NCBI GenBank assembly: GCA_009773805.1 | Contig: WTXA01000002.1 | Span: forward strand, 1 to 64,000 | Source: Fusobacteriota bacterium | Lineage (GTDB): Bacteria > Bacillota > TC1 | Direction of reading: 5' to 3' | Length of the DNA stretch: 64,000 bases | Shown here: in pieces, positions 27,654 to 35,934 of the stretch | How positions within the stretch are numbered: position 1 is the stretch's first letter | How the letters are laid out: every line of letters begins with the position of its first letter | The notes under the pieces: generated by a model | Database searches by the model: none | The model's input: only the letters and a program-made list of their open reading frames with translations | Told to the model about the DNA's origin: nothing | Translations under genes and position numbers: made by a program

Positions 27654-28862
27654 ATGAACATCAAAGGTAACGCAATTATCGCCCAAGGAGGCGGCCCAAC
27701 AGCAGTGATCAACCAATCACTAGCAGGAGCAGTACTAGAAATGAAAAAACATAAAGAAATAACTGGAATATACGGAGCCCTACACGGAGTCAGAGGTATA
27801 ATCGACGAAAACTTTCTCGACCTGACTGAGGCATCAAAAGAAAATCTAGAAGCAGTAGCCCTAACACCCTGTGCTGCCCTATTATCAACAAGAGATAAAC
27901 CAGACGAAGAATACTGTGGAAAAATCTTCCAAGTTTTTAAAAAATATGATATTAGATATTTCTTCTATATAGGAGGCAACGACTCCTCTGACACAGTCAG
28001 GCTAGTCAACGAATATGCAGAAAATGAAAACTATGATTTCAAAGCTTTTCATATACCAAAAACGATAGATAATGATTTAGTAATAAATGACCACACTCCA
28101 GGTTTTGGTTCAGCAGCAAGATTCGTTGCCCAAGCATTTATGGGAGTCAACCTGGAAACAAAAGCCCTAGACGGCATCTACATAGGTATAGTGATGGGTA
28201 GACACGCAGGTTTCTTAACAGCAGCAGCAGCCTTAGGTAGAAGAAATGACGAAGATGGACCACATCTAATTTACCTTCCAGAACGTCCATTTAATATAGA
28301 TACTTTTCTTAAGGATGTAGCAGCTATCTACAATAAACTAGGACGTTGTGTTATTGCAGTATCTGAGGGAATTATAGACGAAGAAGGCACACCGATTGCG
28401 GCCAAACTCAAGGAAAATGTAAGAAGAGATTCACATGGCAATATTGAACTCGCCGGTGGAGAACTTGGTGATATGCTAAGTAAAGCAGTTAAAGAAAATC
28501 TAAATATCTCTAGAGTAAGAGCTGACACTTTTGGTTACCTGCAAAGAAGTTTTCCAGGTAGTATTTCAGATACTGACCAAAAGGAAGCAAGACTAGCTGG
28601 AATGGCAGCTGTACAGTTTGCTATGATGGAAGAATACCAAAGTGGATCAGTAATTATCGATAGGATTGGTGAATATGAAGTCCAATATACTCTAACAGAA
28701 TTAGAAAATATTGCAGCCAAGACTAAACATATGCCAGATGAATTTATTAATGAAGAAGGCAATCATATAACTGAAGCCTTTATCAAATATGCTGAACCAC
28801 TAATTGGGACTGACTTTAGAAAGACAGTTTCCCTTGATGCACCATTGGTTAAGAAACTATAA
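27654..28862 (+). CDS. 6-phosphofructokinase, probably pyrophosphate-dependent
   Basis: 402 aa from the ATG at 27654 (AAAGGAGGACCC upstream; an earlier in-frame ATG at 27627 lacks a site). Phosphofructokinase fold with AQGGGPTAVINQSLAG at the N-terminus, IGGNDSSDTVRLVNEY at about 108-123 and the catalytic PKTIDNDL. Lysine in PKTIDND, where ATP enzymes have PGTIDND, and GGNDS in place of GGDGS indicate PPi as phosphoryl donor, as in the PFP-like group of anaerobes. The reaction would be reversible. It is a single-gene unit with a strong terminator. Confidence 0.88.
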   Translation: MNIKGNAIIAQGGGPTAVINQSLAGAVLEMKKHKEITGIYGALHGVRGIIDENFLDLTEASKENLEAVALTPCAALLSTRDKPDEEYCGKIFQVFKKYDIRYFFYIGGNDSSDTVRLVNEYAENENYDFKAFHIPKTIDNDLVINDHTPGFGSAARFVAQAFMGVNLETKALDGIYIGIVMGRHAGFLTAAAALGRRNDEDGPHLIYLPERPFNIDTFLKDVAAIYNKLGRCVIAVSEGIIDEEGTPIAAKLKENVRRDSHGNIELAGGELGDMLSKAVKENLNISRVRADTFGYLQRSFPGSISDTDQKEARLAGMAAVQFAMMEEYQSGSVIIDRIGEYEVQYTLTELENIAAKTKHMPDEFINEEGNHITEAFIKYAEPLIGTDFRKTVSLDAPLVKKL

Positions 28863-28864
28863 GA

Positions 28865-28911
28865 AAACAAAGAAAGAGGAGTAAAAAGCTCCTCTTTCTT
28901 TGTTTCAATTT
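28865..28911. terminator. Strong terminator between pfk and the convergent ATPase gene
   Basis: Perfect 17-bp stem (28865-28881 with 28889-28905), 7-base loop, then CAATTTTTT on the plus strand. The minus strand also gives a T-rich tail. Confidence 0.92.
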
Positions 28912-28917
28912 TTTGAA

Positions 28918-30222
28918 TTATTTAACTTCATTCTCAAGCGTTTCTATAGCCCATAAAGGTAGATTCAATATCCATTCTTCTTTTCTATAATCACTCATAG
29001 CAGTTCTTATAGATATTTCCGGTTTGTACTTTTCATAATAAGTACGAAGACTTTTTGACCTCAGATTTTCCTCAGCCTTAACTTCTATAGGTACAATACT
29101 TTTCCCATTATCAACTAGAAAATCTATTTCAGCATTTCCTCTGTCATTCGTCCAGTAATATGTGTTCAAGCCACCAGCGGTTTTCAACTGTTGAAGAACA
29201 TATTGTTCAGTCAAGGCTCCTTTAAACTCCTTGAATAAATCATTACCATTCAATAATACTGTCCGGTTAAGTCTGACCATACACGATAATAACCCAACAT
29301 CTAACATGAATAACTTAAAAGCTTTAAGATCTTCATAAGCTTTTAAAGGTAGATTAGAAGAAGTCACGCGATTAACCTTATGAACTAGTCCACAATCAAT
29401 AAGCCACAACATTGCCATTTCATATTCCCTAGCTCTAGCTCCATCCTTGATTAGACCATATATGAACTTCTTATTTTCCTTTGTCAATTGTGAAGGAATA
29501 TTATTCCAAAGCATCCTTATTCTAGGAATAACTTCATTAGGAACGTGTTTAGAAAAATCCTGTTCATATGCCATCAATATATTTTCTTGTATACTTCTTA
29601 CTTCATCAAAATCTCTATTTAAAGAAAATGCAGAAACTACTTCCGGCATCCCACCAACATAATAGTAATATTTCAACAATTCAATATATTCTTGCCTAAA
29701 ATTTGTAGTTAAGTCAAATTTGCCATCCATCAACAAATCTACGAATTCCTCACTACCCATGGCTCTCATAAATTCAGTAAATGACAAGGGATATAGATCC
29801 ATAAATTCAACCTTTCCTACAGGAAATGAAGTACCCTGATGCAAAGCTACTCCAAGCAGCGAACCAGCACAAACAATTTGATATTCAGGTGCATTCTCAT
29901 TGAAATACTTTAAAGCAGTTAAAGCTTTAGGAACTTCCTGAATTTCATCAAATATAAGCAATGTATTTTCAGGAACTATTTTCTGACCAGAATATAGTTC
30001 AAGCCCAGTAATGATTCGTTCTATCTTCAAATCTATTTCAAACAAGTCCTTCATCTGTTGATTATTGTCAAAACTAATATAGACAGTATTATTAAACTCC
30101 TGCTCTCCGAATTTTTTCATAAGCCAAGTCTTGCCTACCTGTCTCGCACCTCTTATCACAAGAGGTTTCTTGTTCATCTTACTCTTCCATTTCAATAAAT
30201 ACTTTATAGCATCGCGATACAT
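28918..30222 (-). CDS. AAA-family ATPase with DUF4143
   Basis: 434 aa from the ATG at 30222, preceded by GGGGGTGATATT; a frame starting 21 bp earlier has no such site. N-terminal AAA_14 ATPase: Walker A VIRGARQVGKTWLMKKFG (about 26-43), Walker B TLLIFDEIQEVPKAL (about 91-105), sensor VCAGSLLGVAL. The C-terminal DUF4143 has a nuclease-like core AEIDFLVDNGKSIVPIEVKA (about 371-390), where D...E.K resembles PD-(D/E)XK enzymes. These ATPases are common in anaerobes and often near mobile or defence genes, but no function is established. The promoter and phased repeats lie just upstream. Confidence 0.9.
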   Translation of the reverse strand: MYRDAIKYLLKWKSKMNKKPLVIRGARQVGKTWLMKKFGEQEFNNTVYISFDNNQQMKDLFEIDLKIERIITGLELYSGQKIVPENTLLIFDEIQEVPKALTALKYFNENAPEYQIVCAGSLLGVALHQGTSFPVGKVEFMDLYPLSFTEFMRAMGSEEFVDLLMDGKFDLTTNFRQEYIELLKYYYYVGGMPEVVSAFSLNRDFDEVRSIQENILMAYEQDFSKHVPNEVIPRIRMLWNNIPSQLTKENKKFIYGLIKDGARAREYEMAMLWLIDCGLVHKVNRVTSSNLPLKAYEDLKAFKLFMLDVGLLSCMVRLNRTVLLNGNDLFKEFKGALTEQYVLQQLKTAGGLNTYYWTNDRGNAEIDFLVDNGKSIVPIEVKAEENLRSKSLRTYYEKYKPEISIRTAMSDYRKEEWILNLPLWAIETLENEVK

Positions 30223-30241
30223 AATATCACCCCCTGAACTC

Positions 30242-30270
30242 ATTATATACCTCTATGACAATTTTTACAA
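30242..30270 (-). promoter_or_regulatory. Promoter of the DUF4143 ATPase gene
   Basis: Minus-strand TTGTAA (30270-30265), exact 17-bp spacer, TATAAT (30247-30242). The -35 is part of the nearest copy of the direct repeat at 30259-30344. Confidence 0.85.
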
Positions 30271-30344
30271 CGAACTTTTGGGTCTTAAATCCACTTTTTA
30301 CAGCGAATTTTGTGCTTATATATCCACTTTTTACAGCGAACTTA
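30259..30344. repeat. Three phased direct repeats upstream of the ATPase gene
   Basis: Plus-strand unit CCACTTTTTACAGCGAA(C/T)TT at 30291-30311 and 30324-30344, and a diverged copy CAATTTTTACAACGAACTTTT at 30259-30279. Spacings are 32 and 33 bp, about three helical turns, so all copies face the same side of the DNA. The copy nearest the gene contains the -35 hexamer. They look like binding sites for a regulator, possibly the ATPase itself. Confidence 0.82.
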
Positions 30345-30354
30345 TGTTTTTTAA

Positions 30355-30390
30355 CATAAAAATGGAAGAAACCACAAAGATTTCTTCCAT
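30355..30390 (-). terminator. Terminator of the ABC exporter operon
   Basis: Stem ATGGAAGAAA / TTTCTTCCAT (30362-30371 and 30381-30390), 9-base loop, then TTTTTATG on the minus strand. Confidence 0.85.
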
Positions 30391-30418
30391 CCAATCTCTA
30401 ATATATATCAAATTTATA

Positions 30419-32137
30419 CTAGTCTGTAAAAGCCTGATACAAGCCAGTATAAGTACCACCAAGTGCCATCAGCTCATCATGAGTACCACTTTCCACAATC
30501 CCATCATCAGTCAACACCAGAATTCTACTAGCACCCCTAACCGTTGATAACCTATGTGCAATAATAAAAGTAGTCCTATCCTTACATAAAATTTCCATAG
30601 ACTTCTGAACAATCTTCTCACTCTTAGTATCAAGAGCCGAAGTAGCCTCATCAAAAATTAAAACAGGAGGATTCTTCAAGAAAATCCTAGCAATAGCAAT
30701 CCTCTGCTTCTGACCTCCAGACAACTTAATACCCCTCTCCCCCACATAGGTATCATAACCATCCTCCAAGGACATAATAAAATCATCAATAAAAGCAAAC
30801 TTAGCAGCCTCTCTGACATCCTCCATGGTATAATCAGCAATCCTACCATAAGCAATATTTTCAGCAATAGTCCCAGAAAACAAAAACACATCCTGAGCCA
30901 CAGTACCAACATTAGCCCGAAGAGACAACATCTTCACATCATCAATCGCAATATCATCAATATATATATTTCCAGAATCAATCTCATAAAACCTAGGAAT
31001 CAAACTACACAAAGTAGACTTACCAACCCCAGAAGGTCCAACAATAGCCACAGTCTCCCCAGGACGAACATGAAGATTCAAACTACTAAGAACAAAATCC
31101 CCTTCTTCCCTATATCTAAAAGATACATTCTCAAAACGAACATCACCCTTAACATCAACCAACTCAATCGCATCAACCTTATCAGCAATCTCAGGCTCTA
31201 ACTTAATCAACTCATAAAAACGCTGATAACCAGCCATCCCCCTCTGATACAATTCAGCAAAAGAAGCAACCTTCTTAATAGGCTGCACCATAATACCCAT
31301 ATATAACAGATAAGCTACCAAGTCACCAACATCAATCAAACCTCTATAAACAAAAGTACCACCAGCAACAAGACTAATCAAAGTCAACATACTCGCGAAC
31401 CAATTAATACCACCACTAAAAACACCCATCAACTTAAAAGCATGAGTCCTTAAATCCTTGAACTTCTTATTACCAATATCAAACTTCTCACGTTCATACT
31501 CCTCATTAGCAAAAGACTGAACCACCCTGATACCAAGAAGACTCTCCTCAACCCTACTATTAACCTCACCAATAACCTTACGAATATCCCTAAAATTAGA
31601 ACGCATCGAAATATTAATCTTAATAGTAAAATAAATCATAAAAGGAATTAAAACAAAAGTAATAAGCGTTAGAGGCACATTTATGGAAAGCAGAATTAAA
31701 AATGAACCCAACAACATAATAGCCGAAATAAAAACATCCTCAGGGCCATGATGAGCAAGCTCCGTAATCTCATTTAAATCATTAACAATCCTCGACATCA
31801 ACTGACCAATCTTAGTCTCATCAAAAAACTTAAAAGACAACTTCTGAATATGAGCAAACAAATCCTTCCTCATATCATACTCAATCCTTACACCAAGTAC
31901 ATGACCATAAAAAGTTACAATATAGTCCAAGAAAAAACGAACAATATACAACAAAATAAAAACTACAGCAAAAATCCATAGAAAATCATAATTACCACTA
32001 GGCAATATATCATTAATTAAAAACCTACTAGCAAAAGGAAATAACAAATCAAAAGACGCCAACCCCAAAGCTGCAAACATATCCAGAAAAAACAAACCCC
32101 TATGAGGTTTGTAATATTTTATAAAATCCCTAATCAT
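30419..32137 (-). CDS. ABC exporter, fused permease-ATPase
   Basis: 572-aa half-transporter of the MdlB/MsbA type. Six membrane helices (about 15-310) with the coupling segment SFKFFDETKIGQLMSRIVND (about 97-116) precede an ATPase domain. Walker A is IVGPSGVGKSTLCSL (about 368-382), the signature is GIKLSGGQKQRIAIARIFLK (about 470-489), and Walker B PPVLIFDEATSALD and the H-loop AHRLSTV follow. It probably works as a homodimer; substrate unknown. It is 1 bp after rimI and ends the operon. It is not of the type expected as the missing ATPase of the bacteriocin locus. Confidence 0.93.
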   Translation of the reverse strand: MIRDFIKYYKPHRGLFFLDMFAALGLASFDLLFPFASRFLINDILPSGNYDFLWIFAVVFILLYIVRFFLDYIVTFYGHVLGVRIEYDMRKDLFAHIQKLSFKFFDETKIGQLMSRIVNDLNEITELAHHGPEDVFISAIMLLGSFLILLSINVPLTLITFVLIPFMIYFTIKINISMRSNFRDIRKVIGEVNSRVEESLLGIRVVQSFANEEYEREKFDIGNKKFKDLRTHAFKLMGVFSGGINWFASMLTLISLVAGGTFVYRGLIDVGDLVAYLLYMGIMVQPIKKVASFAELYQRGMAGYQRFYELIKLEPEIADKVDAIELVDVKGDVRFENVSFRYREEGDFVLSSLNLHVRPGETVAIVGPSGVGKSTLCSLIPRFYEIDSGNIYIDDIAIDDVKMLSLRANVGTVAQDVFLFSGTIAENIAYGRIADYTMEDVREAAKFAFIDDFIMSLEDGYDTYVGERGIKLSGGQKQRIAIARIFLKNPPVLIFDEATSALDTKSEKIVQKSMEILCKDRTTFIIAHRLSTVRGASRILVLTDDGIVESGTHDELMALGGTYTGLYQAFTD

Positions 32138-32138
32138 T

Positions 32139-32588
32139 TTAAAATCCTTCCTCCAAGCTAAGAGTTAATAACAAAGCATCCTCATCAGGTTTCTGATAAT
32201 ACCCTCGCCTCATACCCACCAACTTAAATCCATAACTATAATAAAGAGCCTTAGCCGCTTCATTTGATGCTCTTACATCAAGATTAACCACCTTACCCCC
32301 ACCTATAAGTGCCAATTTAATAAGGGCTTCCAGAATACTCTTCCCTATTCCCTTGCCTCTTACTTTACCCATAACTGCAATATTAGTAATCTCCACCTGA
32401 TCCAGAACCATGTAGAAACCACCATAGCCTAGTACGCCATCATTATCAACAGCAACAACATATGTGGAAAGACTAGACTCTAATTCCATCATAAAACTTT
32501 CCCTACTCCAAGGAATGGAAAAACAATCCCTATCAACTTCCATGACCCCATCAATATCCTCCAGGCACATCTTTCTGACAGTTATCAT
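32139..32588 (-). CDS. rimI: Ribosomal protein S18-alanine N-acetyltransferase
   Basis: 149-aa GNAT. It has VRGKGIGKSILEALIKLALI (about 75-94, acetyl-CoA loop) and the RimI-typical LDVRASNEAAKALYYSYGFK with VGMRRGYYQKPDEDALLLTL at the C-terminus. It lies 4 bp inside the end of tsaB. The neighbourhood tsaE-tsaB-rimI is the classic t6A cluster of Firmicutes. Confidence 0.93.
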   Translation of the reverse strand: MITVRKMCLEDIDGVMEVDRDCFSIPWSRESFMMELESSLSTYVVAVDNDGVLGYGGFYMVLDQVEITNIAVMGKVRGKGIGKSILEALIKLALIGGGKVVNLDVRASNEAAKALYYSYGFKLVGMRRGYYQKPDEDALLLTLSLEEGF

Positions 32589-33352
32589 TTTTCATCTTCA
32601 TTTCTAAATTTATTTTGCCCACGAGTATCTTCAAACAATGAGGCTTTACAGCTCACATTTGACTCCAATTTCTTTTCTAAATTTATATCAACCTCAGGTC
32701 TTCGTAAATATAAAGGCTCAACAGAAAGGGGACTAATACCCTTACCTTGCTCTAAACCAACAATGCCACAACTAGCTATATTATTACCTTTAATATAATG
32801 GAAACTCTCATCAACTTCAACACAATCAAGACCTAACTCCATAATCAACTCTTTAAAAGCAAGATAACCATCACCAATGAATAAATACTTAACATCCCTC
32901 TTTAGTTGAGATAAGAATTCTACTGCATCAACGACCTTAGCTTCATCTTCATACAACACATAAGCTTCATTCTTTCTTCCAAATATTAGAGGAATGATAA
33001 CAACATTGTCAACTACCCCATCATCAACTCTCACCAATCTACTCCCAACAGACAACAGGCAATCAAGACCAGTAACTCTAACCACTGGTAAATCTTGTCC
33101 ATAGGCTAGAGAAGCTGCAAGTGAAATACCAATACGTAATCCAGTAAAAGAACCAGGTCCAACATCTACGGCAATAGCATCAAGATCCTTAACCTCCAGA
33201 TTAGCCAACTTTAATAAATCTGCCACCATTGGAGCCAAGGTTATTGAATGATTCTTCTTAACATTTATAGTAATCTCACCAATAATTTTTTCCTCATTGG
33301 CCAAGGCTACACTACCAATATCTCCACAACTTTCAATTCCCAGTACTATCAT
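32585..33352 (-). CDS. tsaB: tRNA t6A biosynthesis protein TsaB
   Basis: 255 aa, ASKHA fold without the metal site of TsaD. It begins MIVLGIESCGDIGSVALANE, with VDVGPGSFTGLRIGISLAAS at about 63-82 as the family signature. TsaB pairs with TsaD and TsaE to add threonylcarbamoyl to A37 of ANN-decoding tRNAs. The C-terminal tail after LYLRRPEVD is longer and charged. It overlaps tsaE by 20 bp and rimI by 4 bp. Confidence 0.94.
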   Translation of the reverse strand: MIVLGIESCGDIGSVALANEEKIIGEITINVKKNHSITLAPMVADLLKLANLEVKDLDAIAVDVGPGSFTGLRIGISLAASLAYGQDLPVVRVTGLDCLLSVGSRLVRVDDGVVDNVVIIPLIFGRKNEAYVLYEDEAKVVDAVEFLSQLKRDVKYLFIGDGYLAFKELIMELGLDCVEVDESFHYIKGNNIASCGIVGLEQGKGISPLSVEPLYLRRPEVDINLEKKLESNVSCKASLFEDTRGQNKFRNEDEK

Positions 33353-33776
33353 AATCCCATCCCTCTATGATCAATTCACGTCTACTATCCCCGAGATCAT
33401 CTATTTTAATATTAATCACCATATTCTCAAAAAAACTTTCTAAAATATCTCCCCACTCAAGAACCACCACACCACCAGTCGAAGCAAATACTTCTCCCAA
33501 ACCAGCATCAAATGCCTCTTTAATATTTTTTATTCTATAAGCATCTATATGATAAAGAGTCATTCTCCCACCATTATAGATATTCAAAATACTAAAAGTA
33601 GGACTAGTAATATCATCAATAATACCTAAACCCACTGCTAAACCCTTAGTAAAGTGAGTCTTACCCGTTCCCATTTCACCATCAAGTTTAATAATAACTG
33701 GCTCTTTAAGTTGACTACCAATCCTTCTGCCTAATTCAATTGTTTCATCAACACTATTTAAAATATATCTGGCCAC
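33333..33776 (-). CDS. tsaE: tRNA t6A biosynthesis ATPase TsaE
   Basis: 147-aa P-loop ATPase with Walker A LDGEMGTGKTHFTKGLAVGL (about 29-48), SPTFSILNIY and the HIDAYRI motif. It energises the TsaBD complex. Its start overlaps the amidohydrolase gene by 19 bp and its end overlaps tsaB by 20 bp, so translation is coupled. Confidence 0.94.
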   Translation of the reverse strand: MARYILNSVDETIELGRRIGSQLKEPVIIKLDGEMGTGKTHFTKGLAVGLGIIDDITSPTFSILNIYNGGRMTLYHIDAYRIKNIKEAFDAGLGEVFASTGGVVVLEWGDILESFFENMVINIKIDDLGDSRRELIIEGWDYDSTGN

Positions 33777-34810
33777 GTTATTTTAACTCCTTTTTCATAA
33801 ACTTCCATTACCCTATCCATATATTCAAAGGGACTATGGCTATGGATAACTATATCAGCATCCTTGCCAACCTCAAGAGATCCTACCCTATCAGCTACCC
33901 CTAATAATCTAGCACTACCTAAAGTAATCATATCAAATGCCTTCATCTTAGGCACTCCATTTTTAATAACCTCCAACAAGGCAATCTTTAACATATCAGG
34001 AGGATTACTAGGATAATCGGTCATAAAGGAAATCTCCACACCAGCAACAAGCAACTTTCTTGTCAGTTGCCTATCAAGACTAGCCATCTCCAATTTTGGT
34101 CTTCCCACAAAAAAAGGACCTGTAACAGCCTTGACCCCAGATTCCCTAATTTCATCTATCAACAAATGCCCCTCAGTTAAATGCTCCAATATCATATTAA
34201 GCTTATATTTTCCTTTTAATTCTAATGCTAATAGAATATCTTCCTTACTATGACAATGAACTCTAATAGGCATACAACTTATCACATCAAATTTTTCATT
34301 AAAAAAATCAAATAAGACTTCTCGTAAATTTTCTCTCCCCATTCCGTGTTCCTTGGTGACATTTTCCCCAAGAGAAACCTTAAGACATGACTCCCTTACT
34401 AAAACTTCATTTGAACCAACCAGCTTAACAACAGACCCAATGCCACCAACCAAATTAGCACTACCAGGAAGTATACCAGCTGTAGTAACTCCTCCAGTTA
34501 AGGCACAATCAAAAAGACCTATATTACTAAAATTCATATGATCTGCAGCTACTAAGTCTAAAGAAACAATCTGACCCTTAATATTCAAGTTATCTATTCC
34601 AGTAATCTCTTCAAAAAGACCTAGATGACAATGAGGCTCTACAAAACCAGGAAGTATTTTCTCCCCATTAGTATACCTCTTCACTTCAACCCCTACCGGT
34701 ATATCAATACCCTCACCAATGGCCACTATCTTCCCCTGGTCCACCAATAACTTCCCTAGAGGTAATATTAAATCACTACTTACCCAGATTTCTCCTTCAA
34801 ATGCCAACAT
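33758..34810 (-). CDS. Metal-dependent amidohydrolase
   Basis: 350 aa, amidohydrolase superfamily near imidazolonepropionase/COG1228 proteins. Metal ligands: LPGFVEPHCHLG (about 54-65, HxH), later H in IRVHCHSKED and LEHLTEGH, and FMTDYPSNPP (about 262-271) for the catalytic aspartate. The C-terminal strand GSLEVGKDADIVIHS completes the composite sandwich domain. No signal peptide. Substrate unknown; its insertion between alr and tsaE is unusual. It overlaps alr by one base (TAATG). Confidence 0.85.
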   Translation of the reverse strand: MLAFEGEIWVSSDLILPLGKLLVDQGKIVAIGEGIDIPVGVEVKRYTNGEKILPGFVEPHCHLGLFEEITGIDNLNIKGQIVSLDLVAADHMNFSNIGLFDCALTGGVTTAGILPGSANLVGGIGSVVKLVGSNEVLVRESCLKVSLGENVTKEHGMGRENLREVLFDFFNEKFDVISCMPIRVHCHSKEDILLALELKGKYKLNMILEHLTEGHLLIDEIRESGVKAVTGPFFVGRPKLEMASLDRQLTRKLLVAGVEISFMTDYPSNPPDMLKIALLEVIKNGVPKMKAFDMITLGSARLLGVADRVGSLEVGKDADIVIHSHSPFEYMDRVMEVYEKGVKITWPDIF

Positions 34811-35916
34811 TAATCTCTAACATAAATCCTTGGAATTCTTTCGCTAAGATTACAATAAATCTCATAATTAATGGTATCTAACAAATCAGCAAAATATTCA
34901 ACAGGATTATCCTCTCCATAGATTATAACTTCTTGACCAACTTCCACATTACCTATATCAGTCAGATCCAACATAACCTGATCCATACAAACATTACCTA
35001 TCATAGGCACCTTCACTCCATTAATTAGCACTTGTCCTCTATTTGACAAACTTCGAGCAAAACCATCTGCATACCCTAAAGGTAATACTCCGACCTTAGT
35101 CTTCCTCTTGGTTATAAAGGTACCACTGTAGCTTACTGGTTCACCTATTCCTATTTCCTTAATTTGAGTTATAATGCCCTTTAAAGTCATTACCTTCTTT
35201 AATTTTAATTTAGCAATATTCTCATTTTCAGTTGAAAAGGATCCAAAAAGCATAAGCCCTGGTCTTACCATATCAAAATGAGCTTCTTTAAATTCTACCA
35301 AAGTGGCACTATTGGCTAAGTGCTTTACAAGACTTCTACCAAGTACAGTTTCCACCTTTTCTACAAATATCTTATACCTATGGATTTGTTTAACACTATA
35401 GCTTAAATCTTCTGCCCCACCATTGGCAATATGGGAAAATATCCCATCTAAGGAAATATTACTCATCTCATCAATTTTCTTTACTATCTCTAAGGTTAAA
35501 TCCTCATCACTAAAGCCTAGGCGATTCATACCAGTATCAATCTTCACATGAACTTTGGCAATCTTGCCTAAATCCTTGGCAACTCTATTTAAATCCTCAA
35601 CTTGCTTAATAGAAAAAATGGTCTGAATTATATTTTCTTCAATTATCTTTTCATAATCCACAAGTCTAGTAAAACCTAGTATAAGAATTGGTTTACTAAT
35701 ACCACCTTCTCTTAATTGTATGGCTTCCTCCATAATAGCTGCCCCAAACATATCCACTATATCTTCTATTTCCAAACTAATAGGTAAGGCACCATGTCCA
35801 TAACCATTAGCTTTAACAATAGCCATGATCATAACGTCATCACCTACAAAATTTCTGATTTCTTTACTATTCTTCTTAACCTTATCAAGGTTAATCTCAG
35901 CCCATATTGGTCTCAT
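34810..35916 (-). CDS. alr: Alanine racemase
   Basis: 368-aa PLP enzyme of fold III that supplies D-alanine for peptidoglycan. The cofactor lysine is in MAIVKANGYGHGALPI (about 31-46). The catalytic tyrosine is in EPVSYSGTFITKRKT, and MIGNVCMDQVMLDL carries the C-terminal active-site loop. It is 18 bp downstream of nnr in the long minus-strand operon. Confidence 0.96.
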   Translation of the reverse strand: MRPIWAEINLDKVKKNSKEIRNFVGDDVMIMAIVKANGYGHGALPISLEIEDIVDMFGAAIMEEAIQLREGGISKPILILGFTRLVDYEKIIEENIIQTIFSIKQVEDLNRVAKDLGKIAKVHVKIDTGMNRLGFSDEDLTLEIVKKIDEMSNISLDGIFSHIANGGAEDLSYSVKQIHRYKIFVEKVETVLGRSLVKHLANSATLVEFKEAHFDMVRPGLMLFGSFSTENENIAKLKLKKVMTLKGIITQIKEIGIGEPVSYSGTFITKRKTKVGVLPLGYADGFARSLSNRGQVLINGVKVPMIGNVCMDQVMLDLTDIGNVEVGQEVIIYGEDNPVEYFADLLDTINYEIYCNLSERIPRIYVRD

Positions 35917-35934
35917 AATCTACTCCTTAATACC

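Noticed and set aside
30259-30344. Short CRISPR-like array
   Set aside because: Only three imperfect 21-bp units with 11-12 bp spacers, no cas genes, and the units overlap a promoter; a regulatory array fits better.
30419-32137. The missing ATPase of the bacteriocin locus
   Set aside because: It is a fused permease-ATPase 22 kb away in a t6A/cell-wall operon, not the free LolD-like subunit expected.
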